A DNA stretch of 64,000 bases. It comes from Triatoma infestans. Its lineage: Eukaryota; Arthropoda; Insecta; Hemiptera; Reduviidae. The stretch covers positions 1 to 64,000 of the forward strand of contig JAAEAF010006700.1 in the NCBI GenBank assembly GCA_011037195.1. Reading direction: 5' to 3'. Positions 1-11,445 of the stretch are shown piece by piece. The first letter of the stretch is position 1. Each line of letters begins with the position of its first letter. The notes under the pieces are model-generated. The model was not told the DNA's origin. It did not search any database and saw only the letters and a program-made list of their open reading frames with translations. The translations under genes and the position numbers were made by a program.

Positions 1-985
1 GCGTGAAAGATTTGTTGGAAGATGCCTCCCAGTGGAGGTACTCCCTATTTATTGCATTTTATTGGCTGTCAGAAAATGCTAGCCTTAAGTGTTATTAGGT
101 GGTAGCGGGGCCAGTGACATTCACTCTCCAGTCAGCTTGTATATGATAGTAAGAGAAGAGTTTTTGGACTAAATGGGTTAAGATGGTTGGATGTGATGTC
201 ATAAAATTTTTTTATAAGCGTTTTTAATAGCTGATGAACGAAAGGGATTTTGAGGTCAGTGTGAAGGGTTAGGTTGGAAACATAGAACGGGGCATTGGTA
301 ATTCTTCCGAGGGTTTTGAATTGGAAAGATTGAATGCGATAGCAATTGGAATACTTGATTGGACCCCAGACCTCGTATCCATATGTCCGGAGGGGTTTTA
401 TAATAGTGTTGTAGATAGTATTTTATTTTCTAGGGAAAGTTTAGAGCGTCAAGTAGTCTCAAGACAAGTTTGTATTTCTATTTACTTCAAGTCTTTTTAA
501 TCTTGTATGCGAATTCCAAGTGAGTCTTTTGTCTACATAAAGTCCTAAATATCGGACTTGGTCAACTATCGGTATTATGGTCCCATGAAAGAGGATGAGA
601 GGGAGAGTAACGCGTGGAAGATGAAGGATATGCATTTGCTTTCAGAGGGATAGAGCTTTATTCTTCACCTGCTAAAAGCCAGTCTTGTAGAGTGATGATT
701 ATATGGGATTGAAGAGCACGGGATGCGAAACGAAGATCGTGATTTGGAGCAATAACGCATGTGTCATCAGCACAGGAGTGGAGGATTCTTTCCGGATTGG
801 AAGCGATATCTGCAGTATAGAAAATATAAAGGAGAAGAGTAACGACACTGCCTTTGGTAACACCAGCATGGATTGGAAAGATAGAAGATCTGGAGGAGGT
901 AAAAAACTTAATTTCGTAAAATTTGACATGACCCGAGTAAAAATCGCTTTGAACAGAAGTGAGAATTTCCTCGATGATGACAATA
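1..985 (-). pseudogene. Jockey-like non-LTR reverse transcriptase relic, runs off the left edge
   Basis: Read on the minus strand, this is the palm/thumb and C-terminal part of a Jockey-type reverse transcriptase. Seen directly: a catalytic-motif remnant SCADDTCVI near 750-778 (normally Y/F-ADD), preceded by IHAGVTKGSVV, the counterpart of the usual AGVPQGSVL block, near 850. Further on, DQVRYLGLYVDKRLTWNSH lies near 505-560; this YLG...LTW block is typical of the family. Stops and frameshifts interrupt it and the tyrosine of the catalytic motif is lost, so it is dead. The 5' side ends near 985-995, where HINE-like sequence begins, so the copy is 5'-truncated. Its 3' end is outside the window. 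The gene body resembles the relic at 11512-12602 but is more decayed. Class is by motif recognition, not by alignment. Confidence 0.75.
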
Positions 986-995
986 TTAGATTTCT

Positions 996-1370
996 TTAAA
1001 CTTGGTATACTAACTATTCACATTATTTTGAAACATTCTTGAAGAGGTTCTCTGAAGAAGAAATGGCGTTAGATTTTTCTCTACTTTAAAGTACCAGTGG
1101 ATTGTATGGTTCTTTCCACCTATATTATGTTAATAAACATTAAATGTGCTGATGAGTTTTTAAACTTTCGAGCTTGATTAAATTCGGTTGATCGGAAGTA
1201 CGAATTTCCTAACGGTTTTTTTTTTTTTTTAATGTTTCCGCCATTTTCTTGATGAAGAGAGCAGAGTTTTTATTTAAACTTGGTATATGGGGGTTTTGAG
1301 GAGGAAGCTGGAACTTTATAATATTTTAAAGTTAACTTATATTTTCAGTAACATTTCAAGCATTGGTAAA
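996..1370 (+). mobile_element. HINE-like family, internal fragment
   Basis: Carries the internal sub-repeat signature of the family (a TTTCTTTAAACTTGGTATA-type block followed by a GAAACATT block), twice and decayed. The conserved 5' and 3' ends are absent. It abuts the Jockey-like relic, which probably inserted into it. Confidence 0.6.
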
Positions 1371-1430
1371 AAAAAATAACTATGGCAGTAGTAGGAAGAG
1401 AACAATCGTTTAGTGTTTCGCACAGTTTTT

Positions 1431-2010
1431 ACTTTCTCTTACTCCTAGTGAGAGCAAGTATTATAATCGTGTCAAATTTTCGATATCGAGTTTTCACCGG
1501 AAATATCCGTTTTGAGGTCTCCTGACTCCAAAAAAGTGTTTTTAGCAAATGGTCTCTGCGTGTGTATGTGTGCGCGCGCACGTAAGCATGTGAACAGCAT
1601 AGCTAAAATCGTAGAAAGTTGAAACTTGATATTTTTATTAGGTATCACCATGGAATCTGACAGTACGTATTTGTCAATATTCCTCAACCGGAAGTACCAC
1701 CTTACTGGTTAGTTTTCTTACTTTTCTACGATTTTCTCAAAAATGGCTCCAACGATTTTCTTGAAACTTAGTACATCAAGTACACATACAAAGATCTACA
1801 ACTTTTATTTAAAACATTTCTCTGGGAAAATTCATTTAAGGACACTTTTATGGGAGGGGGTAGGGGTTATGTTTTTCTTTAATGTGCTATCATACAATTC
1901 TCTTATCCAAACAAACTTAATTAGAAATAAATAGATGGCCAAAATTCCGAGTTTCAAAAAAAATTAGTAAACGGGAAATAGAGAAAGTTGAGTGAGTGTT
2001 TCACACCAGA
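1431..2010 (+). mobile_element. HINE-like element, both ends present, internally short
   Basis: Starts with ACTTTCTCTTACTCC, part of a 5' hairpin (CTTACT...AGTGAG). It then carries the family order: the CGATATCGAGTTTTCACCGG block, a GTGTG tract, a CAACCGGAAGTACCAC block and one ACGATTTTC sub-repeat. It ends with GAGAAAGT, the stem-loop GAGTGTTTCACACC, AGA and a T-run. No coding capacity is evident; the small open frame at 1743-1934 recurs in other copies only because the sub-repeat recurs. Confidence 0.7.
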
Positions 2011-2348
2011 TTTTATTTTTTTGTTAACGTAATTTAGAAATAAAAAATGAGATGCAGTATAATTTTAGATTCGGTATAATTTCCACTTGGTATTTCCTGG
2101 CTGAAAACGGAAATTCACCCCCACCTAGTCTTCTGACTGTTCGATTACTAATGCAACTTTTTTATTTTTGTTCCATTGTTTATTGCAATCGGAAATTCTT
2201 ACTTTTCTTGCTATTGAATCAGTTTAGAATTTGTAGGCAAAAAAAAAAAAAAGAAATAATACATACTAGGCAAAAAACTATTTTAATATATAAGAATTCA
2301 ACGCCAACATTCCAGATTTTTTTTTTTTTTTTTTAAATAAATCAGTGT

Positions 2349-2520
2349 AACGGAAGTGCCACTTTTACTGAACAGGTTTGTTCAGTTTTCTGTGATTTAT
2401 TTCAATAAAGTGTTTCTTTAAAGTTGGTTTATTAATTACGACATATATAAAATTTTTCTGAGTAATAGATTTTATAGGGTTGGGGTAGTGATGCTTCTGA
2501 GAGGGGTCACGCTTCCCTCA
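2349..2520 (+). mobile_element. HINE-like internal fragment
   Basis: Contains CGGAAGTGCC and a decayed ACTTTAAAGTTGG/ACATTTTTCTGAG sub-repeat with no terminal sequences. The 2023-2348 stretch before it shows only faint similarity, with A- and T-runs. Confidence 0.45.
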
Positions 2521-2608
2521 AAAAGGTCGTTTTATTAATTTTAAATTAAATTTAGTAATAAAATATCCAGTTTATACGAACTTATCAAGAATAAAAAAAA
2601 AAAAAAAA

Positions 2609-3304
2609 TCTGATGTAATAAACTTACACAACTTTCTCTTACTCTAGTTTCAATATTGTAATTGCCATATTTTATAGAGTGAGTATATCAAATTTAATGA
2701 AATTCATTGGTGTTTTTATGGAGAAAATAGCAAAAATTGAAAAAAAAAAAAAACCGTTCAGTAAAAACGCACTTCCAGTTTACTAATTTTCTTGAAACTC
2801 GAAATTTTTGACAATCTATTTATTTCCAATTAATATTCTTTTAATGGTAGCATTTTATAATCAACTATGATATAGGACTTTAGAGAAAACATAAATGAAA
2901 GTTTCCTTAAATGAATTTTTTCCAGTGAAATGTTTTAAGTAAAAGTTGTAGCTCGTTGTATGTGAAAATCGTCGGAGCCATTTTTGAGAAAAACACAAAA
3001 AAGTAAAAAAAAAAATAACAACTAGTAAAGTGGTACTTCCGGTTGAGAAATTTTGACAGATAACGTACAGTCAGATCCTACGGTGATATCTAAACGGAAT
3101 ATCAAGTTTCAACTTTCTGTGGTTTTTCGTTTTTGAGCTATGCTGTTTATATACATACAGACACACACACACACACACACAGACCATTTGCTAAAAACCA
3201 CTTTTTTTGGCTCAGAGGACCTCAAAACGGATATTTCCGGTGAAAACTCTATATCGAAGACTTGACACGATTACAATACTTCCTCTTACTAGGTGTAAGA
3301 GAAA
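2609..3304 (-). mobile_element. HINE-like element, complete, minus orientation
   Basis: In plus coordinates it opens with a decayed 3' stem-loop, then ACTTTCTCTTACTC, and runs through the reversed family blocks. These are the ACTTCCAG block, AATCGTCGGAGCCATTTTTG, the (AC)n tract at about 3160-3181 and CTCAAAACGGATATTTCCGG. It closes with CCTCTTACTAGGTGTAAGAGAAA, the 5' hairpin read in reverse. Confidence 0.7.
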
Positions 3305-3386
3305 ATAATAGAAGTTTAAAAGATTAAAATTATTTTTAAACAAATAATATTAATTTTTGTGAAGAATTCTTCAAAAAAAAAAAAAA

Positions 3387-3733
3387 GTGGAAAAACCATT
3401 CAGTAAAGTGGTACTTCCGGTGGAGGAATTTTTACAGATAACATACTGTTGGATCCCATGGTGAGACCTAAATGGAGTGTCAAGTTTAAACTTTCTACCA
3501 TTTTTCGTTTTTGAACCATGCTGTTCACATACATACATACACACACACACAGACCACTTTCTAAAAATATTATTTTGAACTCTGGGGACCTCAAAACGGA
3601 TATTTCCGGTGAAAACTCGGTATCGAAAATTTGACACGATTAACAATACTTCCTGTCCACTTAGGATTAAAAGAAAGTAAAAACGCTATATAAATTACTT
3701 TATGAAAAAGTTGTGCGAGTGTTTCACAGATTT
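3387..3733 (-). mobile_element. HINE-like partial copy plus a separate 3' end
   Basis: 3387-3684 is the 5' half of a minus copy: AAGTGGTACTTCCGG, an ACATAC/AC tract, GACCTCAAAACGGATATTTC, then AAAAGAAAGTAAA. At about 3708-3733 lies a plus-oriented 3' end (AGTTGTGCGAGTGTTTCAC then a T-run). This is either a second, nearly deleted copy or a rearranged join. Confidence 0.55.
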
Positions 3734-4487
3734 TTTTTTTTAATAGGTATGTATACTATGCAATTACTAAATGCATTTGAAACTTAATATAATTAAATAA
3801 TTACTAAATATTGTTATATAATATAGTATTAGTATATAGTTTACAATTTAGTACTAATAGCTATAATTAAAGTGTGCGTGCGTGTACTTGGAAATTGTAA
3901 TACTTGGTTCTTATTGTGAGAGGGAATCTATTTTAAAATGCAAACAGAAGGCAAAGCAATTCTGTGCAACAATGACGTCATTATTCCAAAGAAGACCTTC
4001 AGTTTATATGTTCCTGGTCTCTTTTTTTTTTTTTTTTTCATTGAATGGTTAAGACAGAGCTATAAATACCAGTAACTAACTAATGATTATCTAAATGTTT
4101 GGTAATAATATATATTATCATAATAATAATAATAAAACAGACCAACAAGCATTACCACAGTATTATCTGTGTAACTTTGAATAACTGTTTAATCATTAAA
4201 ATTATTAGTAAAAATTAGATATAATATATTTTCAATCCATATTATATTTCTATTTAATAAAGAACTATGACAAGTTAATAATTTTATGGTTTTTAATTAA
4301 ATATGATACTTGATTGATGATAGAATGATTGATGCAATGAATGACTTGCCTATTTGGTGATGTTTCAATACAACTGTTACATTACTTCTTAGAATTGTGA
4401 TTTTTTTTTTTTATTTTTTAGTTTATTGTTTTATTTTATTTTGTAATCCTTTCTATTCCTTCTTGAGCAAAAATGTTAAATTGCAAA
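3734..4487. other. Unassigned AT-rich stretch
   Basis: No gene or family member recognised. It holds T-runs (4021-4038, 4401-4411) and a short ATA/ATT run near 4100-4135. Nothing else is supported. Confidence 0.5.
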
Positions 4488-4810
4488 TATAAAGATTCTG
4501 GCTTAAAGAAAATGGTTGGAGCCGTTTAAAATAAAATAGCAAAAAAAAACTGAAGAAAAAAAACGGAAGAGAATGTCGTGTGAGTATTTTAAACCAGATT
4601 TTTTTTTTTTAACGAGATTTTGGCAGTTGTCTCTAATTTTTTCGAGATTTTATCGGTTGTCTCTAATTTTTTCGAGATTTTCTCGAAAATGATTCCAACG
4701 ATTTTCTTTAAATTTCGAGTCAAACTATACGTATATAATCCCCTATCACTTGTTAGTTGAAACATTTTTCAATGACTTTAGGGTCAATGTGTTTACCGGA
4801 GAATATGAGC
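4488..4810 (+). mobile_element. HINE-like fragments
   Basis: 4488-4615 carries AAAGAAAATGGTTGGAGCCG (minus-type sub-repeat) and then a plus-type 3' end (GTGTGAGTATTTTAAACCAGA plus T-run). 4680-4810 is a plus sub-repeat (TCCAACGATTTTCTTTAAA). The mixed orientations point to rearranged or overlapping insertions. Confidence 0.5.
4613..4685. repeat. Two-copy tandem repeat, about 37 bp unit
   Basis: The block CGAGATTTT...GGTTGTCTCTAATTTTTT is present twice back to back, followed by a third partial CGAGATTTTCTCG that merges into the HINE-like sub-repeat. This is a small local duplication at an element boundary. Confidence 0.7.
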
Positions 4811-5347
4811 ATCAGGCTTTTATACCTAATTTAATGTGCCCTGTTAATTGATCAAATTTGTCATTATCTTATTAATTTCTTGATGACAAATGAACACCCT
4901 AATTATAAAATATCATTTACTGTTTTATTTTCCCTCGCCATTTCTTTCCCTCCCAAATAACCTTCCCTCACTCATATTAATATGATCAAAAAATTATTAA
5001 AAGTGAACCTTTTTTTTTTGTTCCCTCAGCCCCCCAGTTTCAGGGAATATTTGTGAAAGTAGTGGGTTGAGGTTCTCCAGGTGTGACTGATCTCTCTCCC
5101 TTTCTCTCTCCATCTCTTCTGACCCAGACATTTCATGTTCCACAGGAAATTCCTTTGTTTCTAAGAATGTCCGGTGCAACTTTTTTTTTTATTATTTCGT
5201 CGTTGTTATTTGTGCAGATGTTGCTTGCACTTTGCCTATAATTGGAAATAATAAAATGGTAATAATATATTTTGTTAATGCTTTACATAAATTAAATGAT
5301 AAAATGATTAGACCAAAGTAAATAATCATATAAATTTTTAAATATGA
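4811..5347. other. Unassigned stretch with a pyrimidine-rich patch
   Basis: No recognised gene. 5090-5120 is CT-rich (TCTCTCTCCCTTTCTCTCTCC). The short minus-strand open frames here have no recognisable domain. Confidence 0.4.
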
Positions 5348-5475
5348 ATTTGGGTCCGCAATGGTGAATAACATCTATGATTTTATCAGTCGTAGCATGC
5401 TTCCTTTGGTTGGGTTCTGACCGGTTTCATATTCTCATCCATCGTCAGAGTATTCAGTTCGTGTGGGAGGAGTTG
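5348..5475 (-). mobile_element. Hammerhead-bearing element fragment (subfamily 2)
   Basis: The plus strand reads GGGTCCGCAATGGTGAATAACATC, then AGCATGCTTCCTTTGGTTGG, GACCGGTTTCAT and CATCGTCAG. Block by block this parallels the element at 59706-59885 (GGTTCCGCAGAGCTGGAAAGCATC, AGCCTGCTTCATTTTG, GACCGGTTTCGG, CATCTTCAG). On the minus strand the core CTGACGA, GAAAC and GGTC survives, but stem I is not complementary and stem II is weak, so the ribozyme is probably dead. Its closest relative in the window is at 39850-40000. Confidence 0.5.
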
Positions 5476-7780
5476 ATTCAACTTTACGTTTCTGTCATTC
5501 ACTACACAGGTTGAGTTTATGCGAGCATTTAGTGTGCAATTAAAATGATTTTTTAATAAAGTTGTTATGTAGTATTAGTTCGATGTTCTATGTCTTGTCA
5601 TGGTATTTTAACTGTGTGGGAGGGGTGATAGAAAATTTGAAAAGTACATTTAGGGTAAAGTTAGGAAAGATGACGGGGGTAGAAAAGTAGACGCAGGCTT
5701 TACTTCTCTTGTTTGCCACCACGTGGCGGACATGCAGGTTAGTCGAAAGGTAGAGAGAGATCAGAAGCGAACCTATTGCAGAATTCTTCTGTGTTCTATG
5801 AACATTTATACTCATCAGCTATATCTGGTGAATATCGGAATTTTCATGACGCATTAGTAAATTTTTATGTACTATATTAATTGCAATTGAAATTAAAGAT
5901 TACCACGTTATAGTTAAATTTGGACTCGTGGCCAAGTTTCCAAGCGTTTTCCAAGTTTTATGTCGATCAGCCATGTTTTCTTCCTAGAAAGAGGTACGGA
6001 CGGCATTTCTCCTACTCACGGTGTCTCATCTATCCTACCATTGTAGGAGAGACGGCCAAGTGTAGTGTACTTGTATTTTGTTACTGGACTGTTTTGGCCT
6101 TCATTTCCAAAAATAACATTTTTTTTTTAAGATAATAGTAGTTGACACAAATGTTTTATAAGCGGTATCTCTTTAATATCTCTCCTATATTTGAATACAG
6201 GGCATAATTTTGAAATATGCGTCGTCTCTCCTCACTTTACTCTAATTAAATAGGAATATATAAAGTCTAAACAATAAACGGATATATAAAATTATAAGCG
6301 AGTAAAATAATAAATAAACATTGAAAAGCATGCAAGAGTAATATAAGAATAATACATATGTAAGCAAGTTGATAAAAAATGATATAAGTTTGATATAGAT
6401 GGAAAGAAAAATGTATTTTATCTATCTAATTTAACACTATATCCAATCAAATCAAATATATATTTATTTTAGGTCAGTATTTACAAATATAAATTATAAA
6501 TATTTAGAGAACAGATTGCCAGAACAGTTGTCTTTAGCTAGTTAATTTAACATAAATAATAACAAAATAATGTGACTATCTCATAATTCGGGAAAAATAA
6601 CTGATAAAGCTGATTCACCATTTTCTGTCAACCATTTTACATATTTTTTTTCATATTAATCTCCAATGTTTTTCAATATTTATTTATTATTTTACTCGCT
6701 TATAATTTTATATATACTTTTGTTCTTTAGATTTTATATATTCTTTTTAAATAATGTACTCTTCAAATTTCCTACCGCCCCATACCCTCATCAAAATAAC
6801 ATGACAAGATACAGAATATCATTACTAATACTACATAACACCTTTACTAAAACAATTAATTTTAATTGCTTTTCAATACATACCATTTACTATATTATAT
6901 ACCGGTATTTAATTTTTAATTATAATTTTTTATAATTATTTTTTTTGCTGTAACACACGAATATGCTACGACAGATCAATTCATAGATCATATAAATTGT
7001 TTGGTGCCTAGAGGCAATATTATTATTATTAAGTCCATGAGTGCCTATGGCGTGGTATCTGTAATGGAAAAATAATAGTTTTGAAAAATAGTTTAGTAAA
7101 ATAATTTTGTGAAAATTAGCTACTTCAAATAGTGTATTTTAGTGATGGGGATAGAGCCAGGTACTGCAATCTAGGTCAATGCAAACCAAGAGACAAAGGG
7201 CAAGAAACAGTTAGGGTAAAACAATAAAACTCCCTCCAGACATACCAGCATTATTTGAAAGGATTTAAACTATGAAGAGAAGATATTTCTTCAAGAACAG
7301 TCTAAAACAGACATTCAAGCAGTACACTTGTTTTTCGCCTAAGAATCAGTGGCAGTTAAGTTATAACATAAGAGTTTATTCCAACTAATTTCAGTAAATT
7401 AATAAGCATACTGCTGTGTTATTGAATAGCATTTAAATATCGTTAAAGAATATATTTTATTTAATCTACCAGTGTTTTCTTAAGAATAATTATTCTTATT
7501 ACTTCTCTCTCTTAAAACTTACAAACACAAACCCCTTTACAAAACCGCTCACGCCACAAGCTACTACTACACTGCACACACCAATAACATTTCAGATCTA
7601 TGCCTATGTGGCTTTTATCCCCCCAATTCAGTCCCCTAACTAATATCCCGCGGTAGTTTGCCAGTCTGTCTACAATATCCGAAAATATCCTTTAGCTCCA
7701 ACCCTCCTAGGCTTTCCCGCGAGAGTAAGGCCCTCCCAAATACTCGTACTATCTGGTCCGGAATCTTCAAATAATTAATT
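5476..7780. other. Long unassigned AT-rich stretch
   Basis: About 2.3 kb with no recognisable gene or repeat-family member. Short open frames (5588-5815 minus, 5920-6135 plus, 6666-6935 plus) show AT-driven composition and no domain. 7500-7760 is somewhat richer in C, with no identifiable feature. Confidence 0.45.
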
Positions 7781-7784
7781 TTTG

Positions 7785-8165
7785 GATTCAATAAAAATGG
7801 TTGGCATTTATGTAAGTAGAGTATATGCGAATTTTAAACGAAATCCTTTAACGAGAAAATCGCGACAAACTGAAAGAAAAAATAAGCCAGTAAAGTCGCA
7901 TGTTCGGTTTGACGAATTTTGACGGACAGCATTTATGTCACAAGCGGTGATGGTACCAAAACAGAAGAAGCTTCCTGCAGCAGTTTTTTTTTCGTTTTTG
8001 AGATATTTTTATTACAAACGTACAACTCATTTGCTGAAAATTTTTCTTTTTTTTTTTTTCTAATCAGGTTACCTTAAAATATGTATTTCCGGTGCAAAAT
8101 CCAGTTTCGAAAGTTTGACAAGATCGCAATACTTCCCACTTGAAGCAAGCAGTTAGAGAAAGGAA
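7785..8165 (-). mobile_element. HINE-like copy, diverged, minus
   Basis: Reversed family blocks in order: ACGAGAAAATCGCGAC, AGTAAAGTCGCATGTTCGG, TTTTTCGTTTTTGAGATA, CATTTGCTGAAAA, AAATATGTATTTCCGGTG and TTTGACAAGATCGCAATACTTCC, then AGTTAGAGAAAGG. The middle microsatellite is lost. This is an older subfamily with CGAAAGTTTG instead of CGATATCG. Confidence 0.6.
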
Positions 8166-8410
8166 AAAAATCCATAAATAGAAGTTGCAAACCGGAAACC
8201 AACTTTCAAGTCACTTCCTTTGTTTTCTTTCTTTGAAAATTATTTGAATCATTCACAAAAAATGTCGGTCAGTTGATCAAATTAAAACATATTTTTTTAT
8301 GTTCATTAACATTATAACTGCCGTTTATATGTTTTGCTTATGTCTGAGAGAGGCGCCTGCCATACAATATATGTACGATACATACAAATAATTCATTTTA
8401 TTTTACACAA

Positions 8411-9062
8411 TTTTTACTTTCTCTAATTCCCCTGGTAAATAGAAGTATTGTGATCGTATCAAATTTCACGAATGGTCTGTACGCGTATTTGAACAAAATT
8501 TTTCAAAAAAATGAAAAATTGCAGAAAGGCTGAAACGTGATATTCCGTCTACATAGTACTATCAAAGGTATCTAACACAAAAGTTTCGGATGAAATGTAT
8601 TGATCGGAAGTGCGAGTTTACACTGAATGTTGTCGCGATTTTCTCAGATATAGCTTCAATGATTTTCTTTAAACTAAGTATTCTTTCTGTCCACATAAAT
8701 ACCTATCACTTTTATATCAATGATTTTTTCTGTAAACGAAAATTGATTTTTTTGGGGGGTTTCCTAAGAAACATTGTAATTTTCCCTAAAGTACCACTCC
8801 CCAAGATAATAAGTAATGTATGCCTCCTATATAAATACATAAATATACATAGAAGGCCGTTAGAATTATAAATTGAAGAAAAGATCTGTTCACGGAAAGT
8901 GCGTTCATATATTTTCCACCACTTTCACTTTTATTTGTAATATGTTTATTCCTGTAAAATATTTTATCTAGTTCTACGGAATTTGTGGCGTTAGATTTTC
9001 CAAACAGGTTTATGTGAAGTTTGTTCAAACTTTTATTGGGTCTTCTTCTCGTACGATAATTA
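8411..9062 (+). mobile_element. HINE-like copy and adjoining fragment
   Basis: 8411 onward: TTTTTACTTTCTCTAATTCC, AGAAGTATTGTGATCGTATC, a shortened middle, GATCGGAAGTGCGAG and one sub-repeat with TGATTTTCTTTAAAC. A further decayed sub-repeat continues to about 9062 (CACGGAAAGTGCG, GGCGTTAGATTTTCC). No clear 3' stem-loop. Confidence 0.55.
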
Positions 9063-10105
9063 ACCACAAGTTCTTGGTGTGGTAACCATGCCTGGGTAGT
9101 TTCCTACACTTTTGTACATATAGTTTTATTTGAAATATGATTTATCGAATATAAATTTTCAATAGGTATAATTTTTGGTATGTGAATGTTACTATAGTTA
9201 GAATAGAATAAGTTTATTTACTATAGTAATACTGTTTGGTGGTACCGTTAAACTATATCTCTACATTGATAATAAAGTTTTGTTGAAATATATAGAAAAT
9301 AGAATGAGAGAATAAAACCAATAAGTTAAGGAGTAGAGTTGGTGTGACCTTTTCACAGGCTGGAGAGTGCGCGTGTACGTAGTAGTGTCCCAGTGTCCAC
9401 TACTTCTCACTGCCAATGGCATCAGGGCTGAAGGGATTGCGTGCTGGTGAAGCCGTGATAGCAACACACAGGCAGACATGGTCTGCCCTATTTCCCCCTT
9501 CGTATGTGTGTGTATGAGTGCTGAGAAGAACACATTGAATATAGACCGGTAGCTATGGTAAACCTCTCCTCCAGGCAGACAGAGTTCCGTAGGTAACTTT
9601 ATATCTAAGGGAATCTTATATCGTCCCTGTTTGTTACTAGTTCACCCGTTCAAAACACTTCCGTCATTCTACTTTAAAACAGTAGCCCAAAAAACATGTC
9701 GCCTATATTTTTACAAGCATGTACCCTTCTTGCACAGGGACAAGGGATACTTATAGTCATGTCCGGCACGCACAGACACACGCACATATATATAATATCT
9801 CAACGCCCTACTTTACTGTCTTATAATAACCTGACTATATTATTAAATCATCTCTCCACTAGCCTCCGGCGTCCATTAATCTTATTGGTAACGCTTTTAT
9901 TTCCCAATTCATATTGCTATTTCAATTAAATTTCAACAATATAATCCAATCATTATAAATATATTTGTTACTGAACTATAGAAATTTGACAATAATAATT
10001 CATCAATATAACAACATCTCTATTTTTTTTCCACCATCTCTGTAACAGTTCCAGCACTCTAGTTTATGCTAGAAATCCTCAAGCGATTGAAGTTTTTAGC
10101 GGAAT
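9063..10105. other. Unassigned stretch, locally GC-richer
   Basis: 9330-9560 is richer in G and C than its neighbours and has no stop-free frame longer than about 90 codons (9261-9533 minus). I recognise no domain. It could be low-copy sequence or part of an unknown repeat. Confidence 0.35.
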
Positions 10106-10109
10106 GATT

Positions 10110-10690
10110 CGTAAATGTGTGATTGAACAAAAATTTCTCAAAAATTTAAAACATTGCATGAAGCTCAAGAACTTTATATTCCTTTTAAGTATCACCACCA
10201 CCGCATTCAACAATAAGGTCAAAAATCAAGCAACCGGAAGTGCGATTAACTGGTTTGTTGTTTCTTTTGGTTTTCATTTTTTCACTACTTTGTCGAAAAT
10301 TTTGTATATAGTGTCTACATTCAGAAATGCCTATCACTTTTATTTGAAGCATTTTTCAAAGAAAATTGATTTTTGTTACAGTTTTCTGGGGGTGCAATAG
10401 CGTTAAGCTTTCCCCAGTATAATATATGGTTCTGCTACCCATATATAATATTAAGCTACATTAAAAGCTTTTCCTAGAATTCCAAATCTGAAGAAATTTT
10501 GTTTAACCGGAAGTGCCATCCACTTTATATAATTTATTTCGGAATATTTTGGAATTTGTCACAATAAAACGTCTACAACGATGTTTTATTCTTTACTCCT
10601 TGGAATGCTAACTGCATAAACATATAAACATATCACATTTTATTTTACCAGGGTTCATTCAAAATATTTAGTAAAAGTCCAAAGTTTGAA
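10110..10690 (+). mobile_element. HINE-like copy, diverged, lacks ends
   Basis: Family blocks in plus order: GAACAAAAATTTCTC, GAAGCTCAAGAACTTTATATTCC, CAACCGGAAGTGCG, a TTGTCGAAAATTTTGTATATA sub-repeat with CTATCACTTTTATTTGAAGC, then a second AACCGGAAGTGCC and sub-repeat. Neither terminus is recognisable. Confidence 0.55.
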
Positions 10691-10870
10691 GTAAATTTGT
10701 CACTTACAATTATTGCAGTAAGACGCAATAATTTAATTATTAATTATTCAATTTTTTTGAATAATCAAAACAAAAACATGACGATGGTTTTTTTACCCAG
10801 AATACTTAGTATTGTCATCTTCTCTACATTCGTACATACGCTAAAATAAAGTTTAGTTTAGCGTACTTTT

Positions 10871-11214
10871 CCAGTGTACGGTCGACATAAGAACATCATT
10901 CCGTGTACGGTCGACATAAGACATCATTCCTAGGGTGTACGTCGAAATAGACCATCATCCAGGTACGGTCGAACATAAGAAGCATCATTCCGTGTACGGT
11001 TCGACATAAGAACATCATTCAGTGTACTGGTCACATACGAACATATTCAAGTGTACAGCGCATAAGAAATCATTCCAGTATACGTGTCGAATAAGAACAT
11101 CCTCCAGTGTACGGTCGACATAAGAACATCATTCCAGGTACGGTCGACATAAGAACATCATTCCAGTGACGGTCGACCATAAGAACATCATTCCAGTGTA
11201 CGGTAGATATAAAA
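10871..11214. repeat. 30-bp minisatellite, about 11 units
   Basis: Unit is approximately GTGTACGGTCGACATAAG followed by AACATCATTCCA. About eleven units run head to tail. Each contains the palindrome GTCGAC. Differences between units are mostly one-base insertions or deletions rather than substitutions, which is unusual for a decayed satellite and also fits uncorrected long-read error. No coding capacity. Confidence 0.9.
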
Positions 11215-11445
11215 TTTCCTTTGATTACGATTACATTATTACTTTTTATATTATTATTACTTTCCTTTGGCATTATTAATATTATTATTATTTATTTATT
11301 ACTTATAATACATACTTATTATTTATTACACATTATTTCTTATCACGTGATTACTTTCTTTTAATTTATTACTTTATATTATTACTTTTTCTTAATTTTT
11401 TTTTTTACTTTCATTATTATTACTTTCTTTTACTATTGCTAAGAG
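11215..11445. repeat. TTA/ATT-rich low-complexity tract
   Basis: Irregular repeats of ATTATTACTTTC and ATTATTATT directly after the minisatellite, leading into the 5' end of a HINE-like copy. Confidence 0.7.

Noticed and set aside
1743..1934. Recurring small frames of the type MAPTIF-KL...NFYLKHFSGKIHL in several HINE-like copies (also 40524-40742, 49658-49894)
   Set aside because: They follow the DNA sub-repeat in every copy regardless of frame quality, start differently each time, and have no domain. Shared DNA ancestry explains them; a dN/dS test across copies would settle it.
10871..11214. CRISPR-like array
   Set aside because: Units are directly contiguous without unique spacers, and the setting is a eukaryotic genome.
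11070..11273. Repeat protein encoded by the minisatellite on the minus strand
   Set aside because: One-base indels between units shift the frame repeatedly; the open frame covers only part of the array.
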